The notes: generated from the sequence alone by a model not told the origin. A stretch of DNA of 53,101 bases from DAOSWM01 sp035380045 (GCA_035380045.1 DAOSWM010000019.1:1-53101), one strand, 5' to 3'. Positions 16,111-25,677 are shown, counted from the stretch's first letter. Numbers and translations are program-made.

Positions 16111-17472
16111 ATGGAGTTGCTAATAAAAAATCCAACCATTGTAACATCAGCCAGAACTTTTCAGGCAGATGTTTTTGTAGAAAACGGAAAAATTAAAGCA
16201 GTTGGTGAAAACCTCATTCTCAACCTTTTAAATATTATTGATGCAGAAGGAAAATTCCTTTTTCCCGGAGGGATTGATCCGCACGTTCACATGCATTTGC
16301 CGACTCCAGCAGGATTTTCCGCGGACGATTTTTTGTCGGGAAGCAAATCGGCTTTGCGCGGAGGAACAACTACACTAATCGATTTTGTAACGCCCAACAG
16401 AGGACAATCGCTTGTTGATGCGCTGAATATTCGGATTGAGGAAGCAAAGAATTCTGTTATCGATTACACTTTCCATGTTAGCCCGGTTGAATGGCGCGAA
16501 ACCACTGAGCAGGAAATACGCGAATGCGTAAAGTTGGGATTTCCATCGTTCAAGGTTTACATGGCTTACAAATCGTCGGTTGGGTTAAACTACGATGTTT
16601 TGGAGAAAGTTCTGAATGCGGTTGCGGCCGCTGGTGGAATGGTTACGGTTCATGCCGAGCTGGGCGATGAAATTGATATTTTGCGAAGCAAGTTTTGTGA
16701 GGAAGGAAAAACTGTGCCATTGTACCATCCGCTTTCCCGACCGCCACACACTGAGAGCGAAGCAGTAAAACGAATTATTGAGATGGCCGGAGCGGCCAGC
16801 TGTCCGCTATATATTGTTCACGTTTCCACGAAGGAATCGTTGACTCATATTAAGGAAGCGCAGGAAAATGGACAAAAAGTTTTTGCTGAAACTTGTCCAC
16901 ACTATTTGCTGCTAAACGATTCCGTTTTTCAAGGAAATTTTGATGAAACATCAAAGTATGTTCTAAGTCCGCCCTTAAGGAAAAAGGAAGATTCGCAAGC
17001 GCTTTGGAATGCAATTTCAGATGGAATTGTTCAAACAATCGGAACCGATCATTGTCCTTTCTCCCTCAATCAGAAAAAATTTGGTTTGAACGATTTCCGA
17101 AAAATTCCCAACGGGGCAGGAGGAGTGGAGCATAGGTTGGAGTTGCTGTTCACATATGGAGTTTTGAAAAACAAAATTTCGTTCAACCGATTTGTTGATG
17201 TTACATCAACCGGACCCGCAAAAATTTTTGGGTTATACCCAAACAAAGGAGAAATTGCCGAAGGCTCTGATGCAGATTTGGTTATTTGGAATCCAAATAT
17301 TGAAAATGTAATTTCTGCAAAAACTCATCTTTCTCGTTGTGATCAGAATATTTTTGAAAGTTTCCCAATTAAAGGATTCCCAGAATTTGTTATCAAATCA
17401 GGAAATATTGTTGATTTAAACAACGAGCAAAGTTTACAGCAGGGAAATCTTCTTCGAAGAAGACAGGGATAA
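16111..17472 (+). CDS. hyuA: Dihydropyrimidinase/D-hydantoinase-type amidohydrolase
   Basis: A 453-residue cyclic amidohydrolase of normal length. The metal site is complete: HVHMH near residue 58, the carbamylated lysine in FPSFKVYMAYK near 147, histidines in TVHAELGDE near 180 and IVHVSTKES near 236, and the aspartate in GTDHCPFS near 312. It opens cyclic amide bonds such as dihydropyrimidines or hydantoins. E. coli hyuA (ygeZ) has the same neighbours, so it probably hydrolyses a ring intermediate of purine degradation. It is the last plus-strand gene of the first half of the purine set; ygeW and ygeY lie 13-15 kb further on, on the other strand. Confidence 0.88.
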   Translation: MELLIKNPTIVTSARTFQADVFVENGKIKAVGENLILNLLNIIDAEGKFLFPGGIDPHVHMHLPTPAGFSADDFLSGSKSALRGGTTTLIDFVTPNRGQSLVDALNIRIEEAKNSVIDYTFHVSPVEWRETTEQEIRECVKLGFPSFKVYMAYKSSVGLNYDVLEKVLNAVAAAGGMVTVHAELGDEIDILRSKFCEEGKTVPLYHPLSRPPHTESEAVKRIIEMAGAASCPLYIVHVSTKESLTHIKEAQENGQKVFAETCPHYLLLNDSVFQGNFDETSKYVLSPPLRKKEDSQALWNAISDGIVQTIGTDHCPFSLNQKKFGLNDFRKIPNGAGGVEHRLELLFTYGVLKNKISFNRFVDVTSTGPAKIFGLYPNKGEIAEGSDADLVIWNPNIENVISAKTHLSRCDQNIFESFPIKGFPEFVIKSGNIVDLNNEQSLQQGNLLRRRQG

Positions 17473-17591
17473 TATCCACAACAAATTTTCATGCGGAGAA
17501 AAAAGTGAATTAATACCGCAAAATGTGCGGAGATTAATTTGAAATGCGGCGAAACTCCTAATCATATTTGCAATCAGTGGAATAATTTTTT

Positions 17592-17663
17592 GTTTTGACG
17601 TTTCCATGTCTGCCAAAATACAGGCGGACGCCTGCCTTTGGTAGGTAAAATGGAAAGTCAAAC
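17592..17663. repeat. Imperfect REP-like unit (GACGTTTCCAT family)
   Basis: The left end GTTTTGACGTTTCCAT (17592-17607) is inverted at 17650-17663 (ATGGAAAGTCAAAC). Inside, CAGGC at 17621-17625 pairs with GCCTG at 17630-17634. It is a degenerate relative of the perfect hairpin at 17676-17727 and of the partial unit at 19127-19168. Confidence 0.65.
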
Positions 17664-17675
17664 CCAAGGGATATT

Positions 17676-17727
17676 TTTTTGACGTTTTCATGTTCCGCCA
17701 GAAGGCGGAACATGAAAACGTCAAAAA
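17676..17727. repeat. Perfect 24-base-pair hairpin (REP-like)
   Basis: Arms 17676-17699 and 17704-17727 are perfect reverse complements with the four-base loop AGAA. The inner part is GTTCCGCC-AGAA-GGCGGAAC and the outer part TTTTTGACG/CGTCAAAAA. The outer A/T runs mean it could also terminate transcription in both directions, which would suit the convergent genes ending at 17472 and 17888. Confidence 0.9.
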
Positions 17728-17887
17728 GAATATAATCCCAAACTCAACGTTTCAATCGCTAAGCGCCCTCGTAACCGCACGAGCCCTCTCGTGAGGTAGC
17801 GGAATCAAGGATGGAGTTTTTATTGAATTCCCACGCGATAAAATAGCATGGTAGCAGAGGAAGGCAGCGACAGTTTGAAAGTTAACT

Positions 17888-19018
17888 TTAAACAGCCTCA
17901 AAGAATTGCCAATAATTCTCGGGAGTTACAACAAAAAGTTCACTATCAGGATAGTTTTGCTTAAAAACAGTAGGAATTTTTGCCTTTTTTGCTGGATTGT
18001 ACTTGCATTCAAAGAGCGTCAATTTCCCAGAATGCTCTTCGATGTAATCAATCTCTTGCTGATCGTAGGTTCTCCAGAAGTAGCAGTTAACAAATTTCCG
18101 GTTGTAGTGGTTATGCTTCATTCGCTCTGCAACAAAAAAGTTCTCCCAAAGTGCTCCTTTGTCGTTACGCATCGCTAAGTTATTGAAATTCTGTATTAGA
18201 GCATTTCTAATTCCTAGATCGTAGAAGTAGATCTTTTGGCCCTTCGCTATCTCTTTTCTAAGATTTCGGGCAAAGGAAGGCAATCGGAAGATAACAAAAG
18301 CTTTCTCAAGCAGTTCGATGTAACGTTTTATAGTATTGATATTCTCTCCAAGTAAGTTAGCTAACTCATTTAACGACACCTCATTCCCGATCTGAAGAGC
18401 AAGAGCCCTAAGCAGGTTGATTAGCATGTCGGGTCTTCGGATCCTTTCAAATTGAAGTATATCCTTGTACAGATAGTTTGATGCAATGTTCTGAAGTTCC
18501 TCAATGGCTTCACTCTCAACTTTTCCCCAAACCTCGGGGTACATACCAAACCTCAATATATTCTCAAGCAACGCATGGGTATCAACGAACCCTCGATCCG
18601 AAACCAATTCTGAAAAAGAAAAGGGGTAAAGCGTAAACTGTCGGCTTCGTCCCGTAAGGGGTTCACCAACCTGTTGCGAAAGTTCAAAACTTGAAGAACC
18701 CGTCGCAAGTATTTGCATGTCTGGGTACGTATCAACCAACACCTTAAGAACTTTTCCAATTTCAGTAATATCCTGAGCCTCATCAAGTACAACAAGTTTA
18801 AAATTTCCAATAAATGCCTTTAGCAGTTCAGTATTTGTTGTTTGAAGTGCTGATTTATTTTGAAGAAGTTCGCAATTTATATATTTCGATGAGTCATGTT
18901 CGTTTGAAATTTGTTTTACAATTGTTGTCTTCCCAACCCTTCGAGCCCCATAAAGCAGTACAACCTTTTTCTTAAAAAGTTGTTTTTCAATCGTTGTTTT
19001 TATGAATCTTTTAATCAT
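17888..19018 (-). CDS. AAA-family ATPase with DUF4143 C-terminal domain
   Basis: A 376-residue ATPase of the AAA_14/DUF4143 type. Walker A is GARRVGKTT near residue 24, Walker B is LVVLDEAQD near residue 76, and a sensor-like ILATGSSSFEL follows near 104. The C-terminal half contains a winged-helix-like segment (LNELANLLGENINTIKRY) and a putative nuclease-like core near the end (QEIDYIEEHSGKLTLFECKY). These are numerous in Bacteroidota, often as isolated genes; the role is unknown. REP-like hairpins lie on both sides (17592-17727 and 19127-19168), so this gene may have arrived together with them. Confidence 0.85.
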   Translation of the reverse strand: MIKRFIKTTIEKQLFKKKVVLLYGARRVGKTTIVKQISNEHDSSKYINCELLQNKSALQTTNTELLKAFIGNFKLVVLDEAQDITEIGKVLKVLVDTYPDMQILATGSSSFELSQQVGEPLTGRSRQFTLYPFSFSELVSDRGFVDTHALLENILRFGMYPEVWGKVESEAIEELQNIASNYLYKDILQFERIRRPDMLINLLRALALQIGNEVSLNELANLLGENINTIKRYIELLEKAFVIFRLPSFARNLRKEIAKGQKIYFYDLGIRNALIQNFNNLAMRNDKGALWENFFVAERMKHNHYNRKFVNCYFWRTYDQQEIDYIEEHSGKLTLFECKYNPAKKAKIPTVFKQNYPDSELFVVTPENYWQFFEAV

Positions 19019-19126
19019 TTTTAATTACATGCATTAAACTATACAAATTTAACTAAATATATTCAGTTATACAAATGAAATTAATGAAAATATAGTTTTC
19101 AGTATAAAGGATTTGAATAAATGGAG

Positions 19127-19168
19127 TGTCAAAGTCCGCCAGAAGGCGGATCATGGAAACGTCAAAAA
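19127..19168. repeat. Partial REP-like unit, third copy
   Basis: TCCGCC-AGAA-GGCGGA at 19135-19150 has the same stem core and loop as 17676-17727. The 3' tail CATGGAAACGTCAAAAA at 19152-19168 matches the tail of that unit at 16 of 17 positions. The 5' tail is shortened. It ends 4 bases before the GH92 stop codon. Confidence 0.8.
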
Positions 19169-19172
19169 TGCG

Positions 19173-22112
19173 TTACTCAATAATCACCTCGTCAACAAAA
19201 ATAAATGCTTCGCCACCGGCGCCAAGATGCCATTTGGGGATTGTACCAAAATTATTGGCGTGAACTTTTACGAATCGGGCATTTGCTTTTACTTTTTTCC
19301 CAAGATCTTTTTGAACCATCGTGTAATCATCGGAAGGAACTGAATTTTTGACAACTGCAATTTGCCGGAATTTTTTTCCGTCATCAGAAATATAAAAATC
19401 AACCTCGGTTGGCATCCAAATCCACGAACGGATATCCTGCACAAAACCTGCTGCCAGGTACGAAATTGGTTGGGTTTTTCCCAAATCAATCACCGCTTCA
19501 AAATCGGAATCCTGATATCCCTGCCATCCACCGAGACGCCAGTTTTCCGCTCCGCGAATTCCATCGATAAGTCCTTCGGGTCCGCCGGCATTGTAACTTG
19601 TATTATATTGATATGTTAGCGTGATTTTTCGGTTAATATCAATTTTATAAAAACTTGCCTCAACCGGGAAGCTGTACCCAAAACCTTCCTTGTAAGCAAT
19701 TGCTTTTATCGTTGTAGTTTTTTCGAGCACAATTGGTTTAGTATATTTTTTCGATTGCTTGTCGGGTTGCTTCCCATCAAGCGTATAATAAATTTCGCAA
19801 TCGGGAACGATAGTTTCAATTTTCACCTCCATTTTTTCTCTGATTCGCTTTTCGGGAGCATCAAAGAACGGAACCGGAAGTATCAAATTTTCTGAAATTT
19901 GTGAAACTGGAACATCACTTTCGCCCGTTCCCCAACTTGTGTTGGGTTTGCTTCCCATTACAAAATTCAGGTTTCCTCCATTCATAATTTCGCTGTGCGA
20001 AATAAACGATTTTGTATAAGGATTTCCGTTTAGCGTTGCAGATTGTATGTAGATATTTTTTAGGGAAACATTTTGAGCCGTGACTGTAAAAACTTTTCCA
20101 TTCTCAAGATTTATATCAGCCCGAGGAAACCATGGAGTTCCAATTGCATAAATTGGTTGTCCGGGATTTACAGGATAAATTCCCATGGCGCTCATTATCA
20201 GCCAGGCCGACATTTGTCCGCAATCCTCGTTTCCGCAAAGTCCGTCGGGATTTGGCGTGTAGAGTTCGTCCATGATTTGCCTAACACGCTGCTGCGTTTT
20301 CCATGGTTGGTTTACGTAATCGTAAAGGTAAGCCATATGATGGCTGGGCTCATTTCCGTGAGCGTACTGACCAATCAACCCGGAAATATCTTTCTGATCA
20401 CGTCCGGAGATTTTGTAGGTTGTTTCAAATAGACTGTCGATTTGCGCAGCAGCTTTTAATTTTCCACCGTGAAGATTTATTAATCCGCTGATATCCTGAG
20501 GAACATAGAAACTGTACTGCCACGAGTTGGCTTCGGTAAAATTCCAATCGACTTTTGTGGGATCGAAAGGAGTTAACCAGCTTCCATTCAATTTTGGACG
20601 CATAAATCCAACCAACGGATCGAAGATATTTTTGTAGTACTGCGCTCTCTGAATGTATTTCTTGTAGATTTCATCTTTTCCCATTTCTTTTGCCATTGCG
20701 GCAATACACCAATCATTATAAGCGTACTCAAGAGTTTTCGAAATCGATTCGTGTTCCTTGTCGCCGGGAATATGACCAAATTCTCTGTAGGCATTTAATC
20801 CGAAATGATCGCGCGTAGCGCTGTGAATCATTGCATTTAGTGCAAGATTTTCATCAAAACCACGAATTCCTTTGTTGTACGCATCAGCAATAACCGAAAT
20901 TGAATGATTTCCAATCATGCAGTAAGTTTCGTTGGCAGCCAGCTCCCAAATTGGCAGAAGTCCTCCCTTTTCGTACATGTTCAGCATCGTTTTTATAAAA
21001 TCTACAGTTCGCTTCTGATCGATAATTGTCATTAGCGGATGCCATGTTCGGTACGTATCCCAGAGCGAAAAAACGGTGTGATTCGTAAAATCTTCTGCAA
21101 AGTGAATTTCCTTATCCATTCCTCTGTAACGCTTATCAACATCCATAAAAGTGTTTGGCTGCAGAAATGCGTGGTACATTGCAGTGTAGAAAACCGTTTT
21201 CTGATCGTCGGAATTTCCGGTAACAATAATCTTTTTCAGCTCGTTGTTCCAGTTTTCGTATGCATTCTGCTTAACTTTTTCAAAATCCCAGCCGGGAATT
21301 TCGGCTGTAAGATTATTTAGCGCTCCATCAGAATCAACCGCCGAGAGAGCAACCTTAACTTCGATTTTTTCATTCTCCGAAGTTTTAAATCCAACGAATG
21401 CTTTGATATTATTTCCGCGAGCGGAATTTATTTCATTTTGGAGTGTGTCGTTTACTGCAATTCCTTTACGGACAAATGGTTTGGAGAATTCCATGTGGAA
21501 ATACCAGATCATATCGTTTGCCCAGTTAGTTGATCGCCGCATTCCGCGAATTTGTGTATCGCTAATAAATTCAATCCACGAATCGGTAACTCTGTCGCGA
21601 TGCTCAAGATCAATAATAAAATTTGCGCTGGTAGTTTCGGGGAATGTGTATTGATGGTAACCAGCCCGAGTAGTTGCTGTTAGCTCAGCAAGAACTTTTG
21701 GTTTATCGAGAAAAACGCTGTAGAATCCTGCTTCGGCTTTCTCGTTTTTTTTCTGAAAAGTTGAAAGATATTCGGTGTTTTTAAAAGTTGGTTCGCCAAC
21801 AACCGGCATAATCAGAATATCACCGTAATCACCAACTCCAGTTCCGTTCAGGGCTGTATGGGTAAATCCGTAAATTACCGAATCGGAATAATGATAACCG
21901 GAAGCGCCATCCCAGCCGCCAAGGCGTGTGTCGGGGCTAAGTTGTACCATTCCGAACGGAACACTTGCTCCGGGATATGTGTGTCCGTGCCCGTCGGTTC
22001 CAATAAACGGATTTACAAAATCCGCAGGATTTTCAACTTTTGTATTTGGTTTGCAACCAGCTAAAAATATTGCAAAGCAAAATCCGCAGAGAATAATATT
22101 GAGTTTTTTCAT
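19173..22112 (-). CDS. GH92 alpha-mannosidase, lipoprotein
   Basis: A 979-residue exported glycosidase with a lipobox (IFLAGC, Cys20). GH92 signatures are clear: NPFIGTDGHGHTYPGASVPFG at the N-terminus, ANETYCMIGNHS mid-protein and GNEPSHHMAYLY near residue 582. GH92 enzymes are calcium-dependent exo-alpha-mannosidases that trim N-glycans. After the catalytic part come a chitobiase/hexosaminidase-C-type domain (about 745-820) and a discoidin-like F5/8 type C domain (about 840-979). The GH20 protein of this locus ends the same way, so both may bind the same glycan or surface. It is the last gene of the LacI-headed operon; a hairpin cluster separates it from the kinase gene. Confidence 0.93.
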   Translation of the reverse strand: MKKLNIILCGFCFAIFLAGCKPNTKVENPADFVNPFIGTDGHGHTYPGASVPFGMVQLSPDTRLGGWDGASGYHYSDSVIYGFTHTALNGTGVGDYGDILIMPVVGEPTFKNTEYLSTFQKKNEKAEAGFYSVFLDKPKVLAELTATTRAGYHQYTFPETTSANFIIDLEHRDRVTDSWIEFISDTQIRGMRRSTNWANDMIWYFHMEFSKPFVRKGIAVNDTLQNEINSARGNNIKAFVGFKTSENEKIEVKVALSAVDSDGALNNLTAEIPGWDFEKVKQNAYENWNNELKKIIVTGNSDDQKTVFYTAMYHAFLQPNTFMDVDKRYRGMDKEIHFAEDFTNHTVFSLWDTYRTWHPLMTIIDQKRTVDFIKTMLNMYEKGGLLPIWELAANETYCMIGNHSISVIADAYNKGIRGFDENLALNAMIHSATRDHFGLNAYREFGHIPGDKEHESISKTLEYAYNDWCIAAMAKEMGKDEIYKKYIQRAQYYKNIFDPLVGFMRPKLNGSWLTPFDPTKVDWNFTEANSWQYSFYVPQDISGLINLHGGKLKAAAQIDSLFETTYKISGRDQKDISGLIGQYAHGNEPSHHMAYLYDYVNQPWKTQQRVRQIMDELYTPNPDGLCGNEDCGQMSAWLIMSAMGIYPVNPGQPIYAIGTPWFPRADINLENGKVFTVTAQNVSLKNIYIQSATLNGNPYTKSFISHSEIMNGGNLNFVMGSKPNTSWGTGESDVPVSQISENLILPVPFFDAPEKRIREKMEVKIETIVPDCEIYYTLDGKQPDKQSKKYTKPIVLEKTTTIKAIAYKEGFGYSFPVEASFYKIDINRKITLTYQYNTSYNAGGPEGLIDGIRGAENWRLGGWQGYQDSDFEAVIDLGKTQPISYLAAGFVQDIRSWIWMPTEVDFYISDDGKKFRQIAVVKNSVPSDDYTMVQKDLGKKVKANARFVKVHANNFGTIPKWHLGAGGEAFIFVDEVIIE

Positions 22113-22208
22113 GGCGAAAAGATTATAAAAATTGATGTCACACTAAATTTGTGAAAGGGCGAAAATTTTATAAACAGGTTAAATCTAAGTTGAATATTAT
22201 AACTGTTG

Positions 22209-22330
22209 CCAAGGGCTTTAGCCCTTGGGTCAATATTGAGAAAGGACATGGCTTTAGCCAAATATGGGTTCTTTATTGGGCTGAAGCCCATTCTTCTTAG
22301 CATAAATACCCCAAGGGCTAAAGCCCTTGG
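22209..22330. repeat. REP/BIME-like cluster of GGGCTTTAGCCC hairpins
   Basis: Four small stems lie in a row: CCAAGGGCT-TT-AGCCCTTGG at 22209-22228, GGCTTTAGCC at 22250-22259, TGGGCTGAAGCCCA at 22277-22290 and CCAAGGGCT-AA-AGCCCTTGG at 22311-22330. The outer two are inverted copies of each other. Such arrays resemble REP elements mobilised by TnpA-REP transposases; no transposase gene is in the window. The cluster occupies the 261-base gap between the ROK kinase and GH92 genes, where it could affect mRNA stability. Confidence 0.85.
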
Positions 22331-22373
22331 CAATTAAAATAAATAAAATTATAACAGTTTCTTAAAATATCTT

Positions 22374-23468
22374 TTAAATATTCTGAAGTGCAAATGCGTA
22401 TGCACCAATTCCCACGGCTTTGCTTGTTCCCAGGTTGGTTAACCCAATTCCCACGTTTTTATGACAATTGTAAACTACTTTCCTTTCGCTAAAGGGAACA
22501 TCCACCATTTTGGTATTATTCTCGAAGAAGATTTTTCTTTCAGAATCATCCTCCAAATTAAATGCTTTAACTTCCAGTCGGTTGACTGTGCTTCCGTTGA
22601 AAGTTGAGATTTTTCCGTTCAGCTGTTTCATCATCGCCGGAGCGAAAAGTTTGTATGCATTTGACAGTCCGCCACCGATTACAACATTACAATCGAGCAG
22701 GGTTATTGCATTTGCCAGCACATCACCGAGAACTTCGCCAAGTTTCTGGAAGCTTCCTTTTGCTGCATCAATATTTCCGGGTTTTGCGCCGGTGGCAATT
22801 TCGAAGATATCTTTGGGTGTAAGATTCCTATCGTTTTCGTTCCCTGTAAGATTTGCAAACTCACGCTGAACGGCACGAATGCTGATGCTTTCCTCAGCAA
22901 AAGTTTCAGGAACCAGTGCATTTCGGGTAACCCAAATTTCTGCAGCAGCAGAATTGTCGCCCAAGTAAAGTTGGTGGTTATGAACAATTCCGGCGCCAAA
23001 TCCAGTCCCCAGTGTTACACCAAGCAGATTTTTATAACTTTTTGAAATTCCCTTTTTCTCAAATTCACTGTTAATTTCTGGTAGAAATCCGGCAATTGCT
23101 TCGCCATATGCGAACAGATCGCCATCGTTATTTATGAAAACCGGAACGTGAAATTTATCCTCGAGCATTGGCCCAAGCGCAACTCCACCGCGGCACGCGG
23201 TAAGATTTCCGCAATCGCCAATAATTCCGTTTGGGTAATCGGCCGGACCGGGAAACGCGAAGCTAATCGCATCGAATTTCTGGTTTAGCTTTTTGCTTAC
23301 TTCGCTAAATCCCTGCAGAATGCTATTTAAACACAACTCCAGATTATTTCCGTTTGCAGGCAAAGTTACCGGAGTAACAATTTCTTCACCCGACTGAATT
23401 GCTGAAAAAACGAAGTTGGTTCCGCCAGCGTCAAGCGTAAGTACAATGCGTTTATCGTTTCTAATCAT
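22374..23468 (-). CDS. ROK-family sugar kinase (probable N-acetylglucosamine, glucose or mannose kinase)
   Basis: A 364-residue ROK protein. The ATP phosphate motif is LDAGGTNFVFSA near residue 11 and the catalytic region is FINNDGDLFAYGEA near residue 118. GVTLGTGFGAGIV near 153 is also typical. The classical zinc site of ROK kinases (CxCGxxGCxE) is not seen, so it belongs to a zinc-less branch. It would phosphorylate the monosaccharides released by GH20 and GH92 and carried in by the adjacent MFS transporter, 15 bases upstream in the same operon. Sugar specificity cannot be set from sequence alone. Confidence 0.85.
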   Translation of the reverse strand: MIRNDKRIVLTLDAGGTNFVFSAIQSGEEIVTPVTLPANGNNLELCLNSILQGFSEVSKKLNQKFDAISFAFPGPADYPNGIIGDCGNLTACRGGVALGPMLEDKFHVPVFINNDGDLFAYGEAIAGFLPEINSEFEKKGISKSYKNLLGVTLGTGFGAGIVHNHQLYLGDNSAAAEIWVTRNALVPETFAEESISIRAVQREFANLTGNENDRNLTPKDIFEIATGAKPGNIDAAKGSFQKLGEVLGDVLANAITLLDCNVVIGGGLSNAYKLFAPAMMKQLNGKISTFNGSTVNRLEVKAFNLEDDSERKIFFENNTKMVDVPFSERKVVYNCHKNVGIGLTNLGTSKAVGIGAYAFALQNI

Positions 23469-23483
23469 TTTAAAATCTGTTTT

Positions 23484-24623
23484 CTACAATTTCTTGCCGA
23501 AGGCAAGGTAGGTTACGTAAATTAGTCCCAGCAGAGGAATTGAAAATCCTGCAACAACGGTGAAAGTATCAGCAATAAATCCCATGATTGGTGGAATAAA
23601 TGCGCCACCTGCAATAGCTGTTACCATCAACCCCGAAATCTCGTTGGAACGTTCGGGGAGCTTATCAACAGTGATGGAAAAAATTAGCGGGAAAATATTA
23701 GCAAAACCGAGTCCGGTAATAAAAATTCCTGCAATTGTTACAATCTGATTATCAATAAAAATTAAAAGAACTCCTAGGATTGAAAAGATTGTGGTTGCCT
23801 TGAAAAATGTTGAAGGTTTTATCCAACTTAAAATAACTGAACCTAAAAATCGACCTGTTAGAATGGCAATGAAAAAGAATGCGTTTCCAAGCAATCCCCA
23901 GGTTTTCAGATCGATTCCGTACCGGGAACTCAGCAAAATGGGAACTCCAGAACTCATACAAATTTCGATTCCAACGTAAATGAAAATTCCCAGAACCATG
24001 GCAAGGATAAACTTGTTATTGAGCAACGACAAGCAGCTTGCAAAGTTTGCAGGTTCGCGATCGGATTTTTCCTCCTTTATTTTCGTCAGGCCAACAACTA
24101 CTATTGTTAAAAGGAGCGCAGCAACGTAAATTGGGAAAAGAACTTTCCAATCGGCACCAAACCACTTAGCCGCAGCAAACGGAATTAGCGATCCTGAGAG
24201 TGAACCGATTGCCTTGATAAATTGTCCGAAGCTCAGGTTTCGTGAATATTTTCCGGGAGCGGAAACATCGCGCATTATTGGATTTCCGGCAACTTGAAGA
24301 ATTGCAGCGCCAGCGCCAAGAAGCAGAATTGTAATCAGGAAAAGTGCGTAGCTGCTCAGCCCCAAAAGAGGAATGGATAACCCAACCAGTGCGATAACCA
24401 AACCGAGCATCAGAACAGTTTTTTTTCCTTTCCGATCCTGAAAAATTCCCATGGGAACCGAAAGGATTCCGAACATTATAAATCCCATGAAGGCAATTAG
24501 TTGAGCTTCGAAATTGCTTAACGCAAACTGTTCCTTTGCCAGTCCTACAAATGGACCAACCGCATCGCCAAATCCCATGGCGAGAAATGCGAGGAAAATG
24601 GGAAAAGTCTTTTTACCTGACAT
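23484..24623 (-). CDS. MFS sugar transporter, FucP/GlcP-like
   Basis: A 379-residue inner-membrane protein with about 12 hydrophobic segments, starting FPIFLAFLAMGFGDAVGPFVG. The loop GIFQDRKGKKTVLMLG between helices 2 and 3 is the major facilitator motif A. Its general look is that of the glucose/galactose/fucose MFS transporters common in Bacteroidota glycan loci. It lies one base after the LacI gene and 15 bases before the ROK kinase gene, so uptake of N-acetylglucosamine or mannose is the natural inference. Confidence 0.85.
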   Translation of the reverse strand: MSGKKTFPIFLAFLAMGFGDAVGPFVGLAKEQFALSNFEAQLIAFMGFIMFGILSVPMGIFQDRKGKKTVLMLGLVIALVGLSIPLLGLSSYALFLITILLLGAGAAILQVAGNPIMRDVSAPGKYSRNLSFGQFIKAIGSLSGSLIPFAAAKWFGADWKVLFPIYVAALLLTIVVVGLTKIKEEKSDREPANFASCLSLLNNKFILAMVLGIFIYVGIEICMSSGVPILLSSRYGIDLKTWGLLGNAFFFIAILTGRFLGSVILSWIKPSTFFKATTIFSILGVLLIFIDNQIVTIAGIFITGLGFANIFPLIFSITVDKLPERSNEISGLMVTAIAGGAFIPPIMGFIADTFTVVAGFSIPLLGLIYVTYLAFGKKL

Positions 24624-24624
24624 A

Positions 24625-25659
24625 CTATTTTTGTTTAATGGATGATTCGCGGATAATGAGATCGACAGGCAAAATTACCGTTCGATCCTCTGGTGCAATT
24701 CCTTTCTTTTCAATTTGTTTTAGCAGCAAATCAAAAGCTTCCTCACCAATTTTTTCAACTGGTTGATCGATTGCCGAAATGGAAGGTTGGGTGAATTCGA
24801 AGTACTGCAGATCGTCAAAACCAATAAGGGCAATATCGTTGGGAATTTCCAACGAAAGTTTGCGTAAACACATCAAACAGTTGGTTGTAAGATTGTTGTT
24901 CATAGTAAAGATTGCTTCCGGCATTTCACCTTTCTGGTAAAGTTTCTGCAGATTTTCTTTAACAGATTTTTCGATATTGTTATAAGGAATCTGAATTCTC
25001 CACTCGTTGGGAATTTCAATCTTCTTTTCGGCCAGTGCCGAAACAAATCCCATCACCCTCTGGTTAATTGTAGAAATGTGCTCGGGGCTAATGCACATCA
25101 TAGCTATTTTTGTAAATCCTTGAGAAATAATGTGGCGGGCAGCCAGCTGTGCTCCTCCAAAATTATCGACAGAAACTGTGGGCGATTTTGAGTTCTCAAA
25201 AGTTCGGTCGATTAGTACGTGTGGGAAATTGTTTTCTGTGAGTTTGTTGAATTGTTCTGCATTTTCCAGCGATGAAGAAACGATTATACCATCCACTTTA
25301 CGATCGAGCAGGAGATTGATCTGTTTCTTTTCTTTTTCCTCGCTTTCGTCGGTGCTGCAAATGACAACGCTGTAACCGTGGATCCATGCGTAATCCTCAA
25401 CTTTTCGCGCGATGCGCGAGTAGAAACGGTTGGAAATATCGGAAACAATTAGTCCAATGGTGTTGGTTTTACCGGTTCGGAAACCGCGTGCTAAAACATT
25501 CGGACTATAGTTTAGTTCCTTAATTTTTTTCAAAACCTTCTTCTGTGTTTCAGCGCTGATACCATGTGAATCGCCCTTCCCATTTATCACCAACGAAACC
25601 AACGTAACCGATACGCCTAAACTTTTGGCAATATCGGCAATTGAAACCTTCTTAGCCAT
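24625..25659 (-). CDS. LacI-family transcriptional regulator
   Basis: A 344-residue LacI/GalR regulator. The N-terminal helix-turn-helix is ADIAKSLGVSVTLVSLVING, with the hinge PNVLARGFRTGKTNTIGLI, and a periplasmic-binding-protein-like sensor fills residues 60-340. It is the first gene of the operon lacI-MFS-ROK-GH92 (1-base gap to the transporter gene). A perfect palindromic operator lies 34 bases upstream of its start, beside a TAnnTTTG element, indicating autoregulation. The inducer is probably a sugar or sugar phosphate from N-glycan breakdown. Confidence 0.92.
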   Translation of the reverse strand: MAKKVSIADIAKSLGVSVTLVSLVINGKGDSHGISAETQKKVLKKIKELNYSPNVLARGFRTGKTNTIGLIVSDISNRFYSRIARKVEDYAWIHGYSVVICSTDESEEKEKKQINLLLDRKVDGIIVSSSLENAEQFNKLTENNFPHVLIDRTFENSKSPTVSVDNFGGAQLAARHIISQGFTKIAMMCISPEHISTINQRVMGFVSALAEKKIEIPNEWRIQIPYNNIEKSVKENLQKLYQKGEMPEAIFTMNNNLTTNCLMCLRKLSLEIPNDIALIGFDDLQYFEFTQPSISAIDQPVEKIGEEAFDLLLKQIEKKGIAPEDRTVILPVDLIIRESSIKQK

Positions 25660-25677
25660 CTCTTTATATTTATTCTA

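Larger units (their letters stand above)
17473..17887. other. Intergenic region with hairpin repeats, no gene seen
   Basis: No convincing coding sequence or RNA gene is seen here. It holds a small stem, CCGCAAAATGTGCGG at 17507-17521, two REP-like units described separately, and a GC-richer stretch at 17760-17815 whose identity I cannot determine. Confidence 0.6.

Noticed and set aside
17760..17815. GC-rich stretch that might be a structural RNA
   Set aside because: I could fold only a short stem and recognised no tRNA, riboswitch or other RNA signature.
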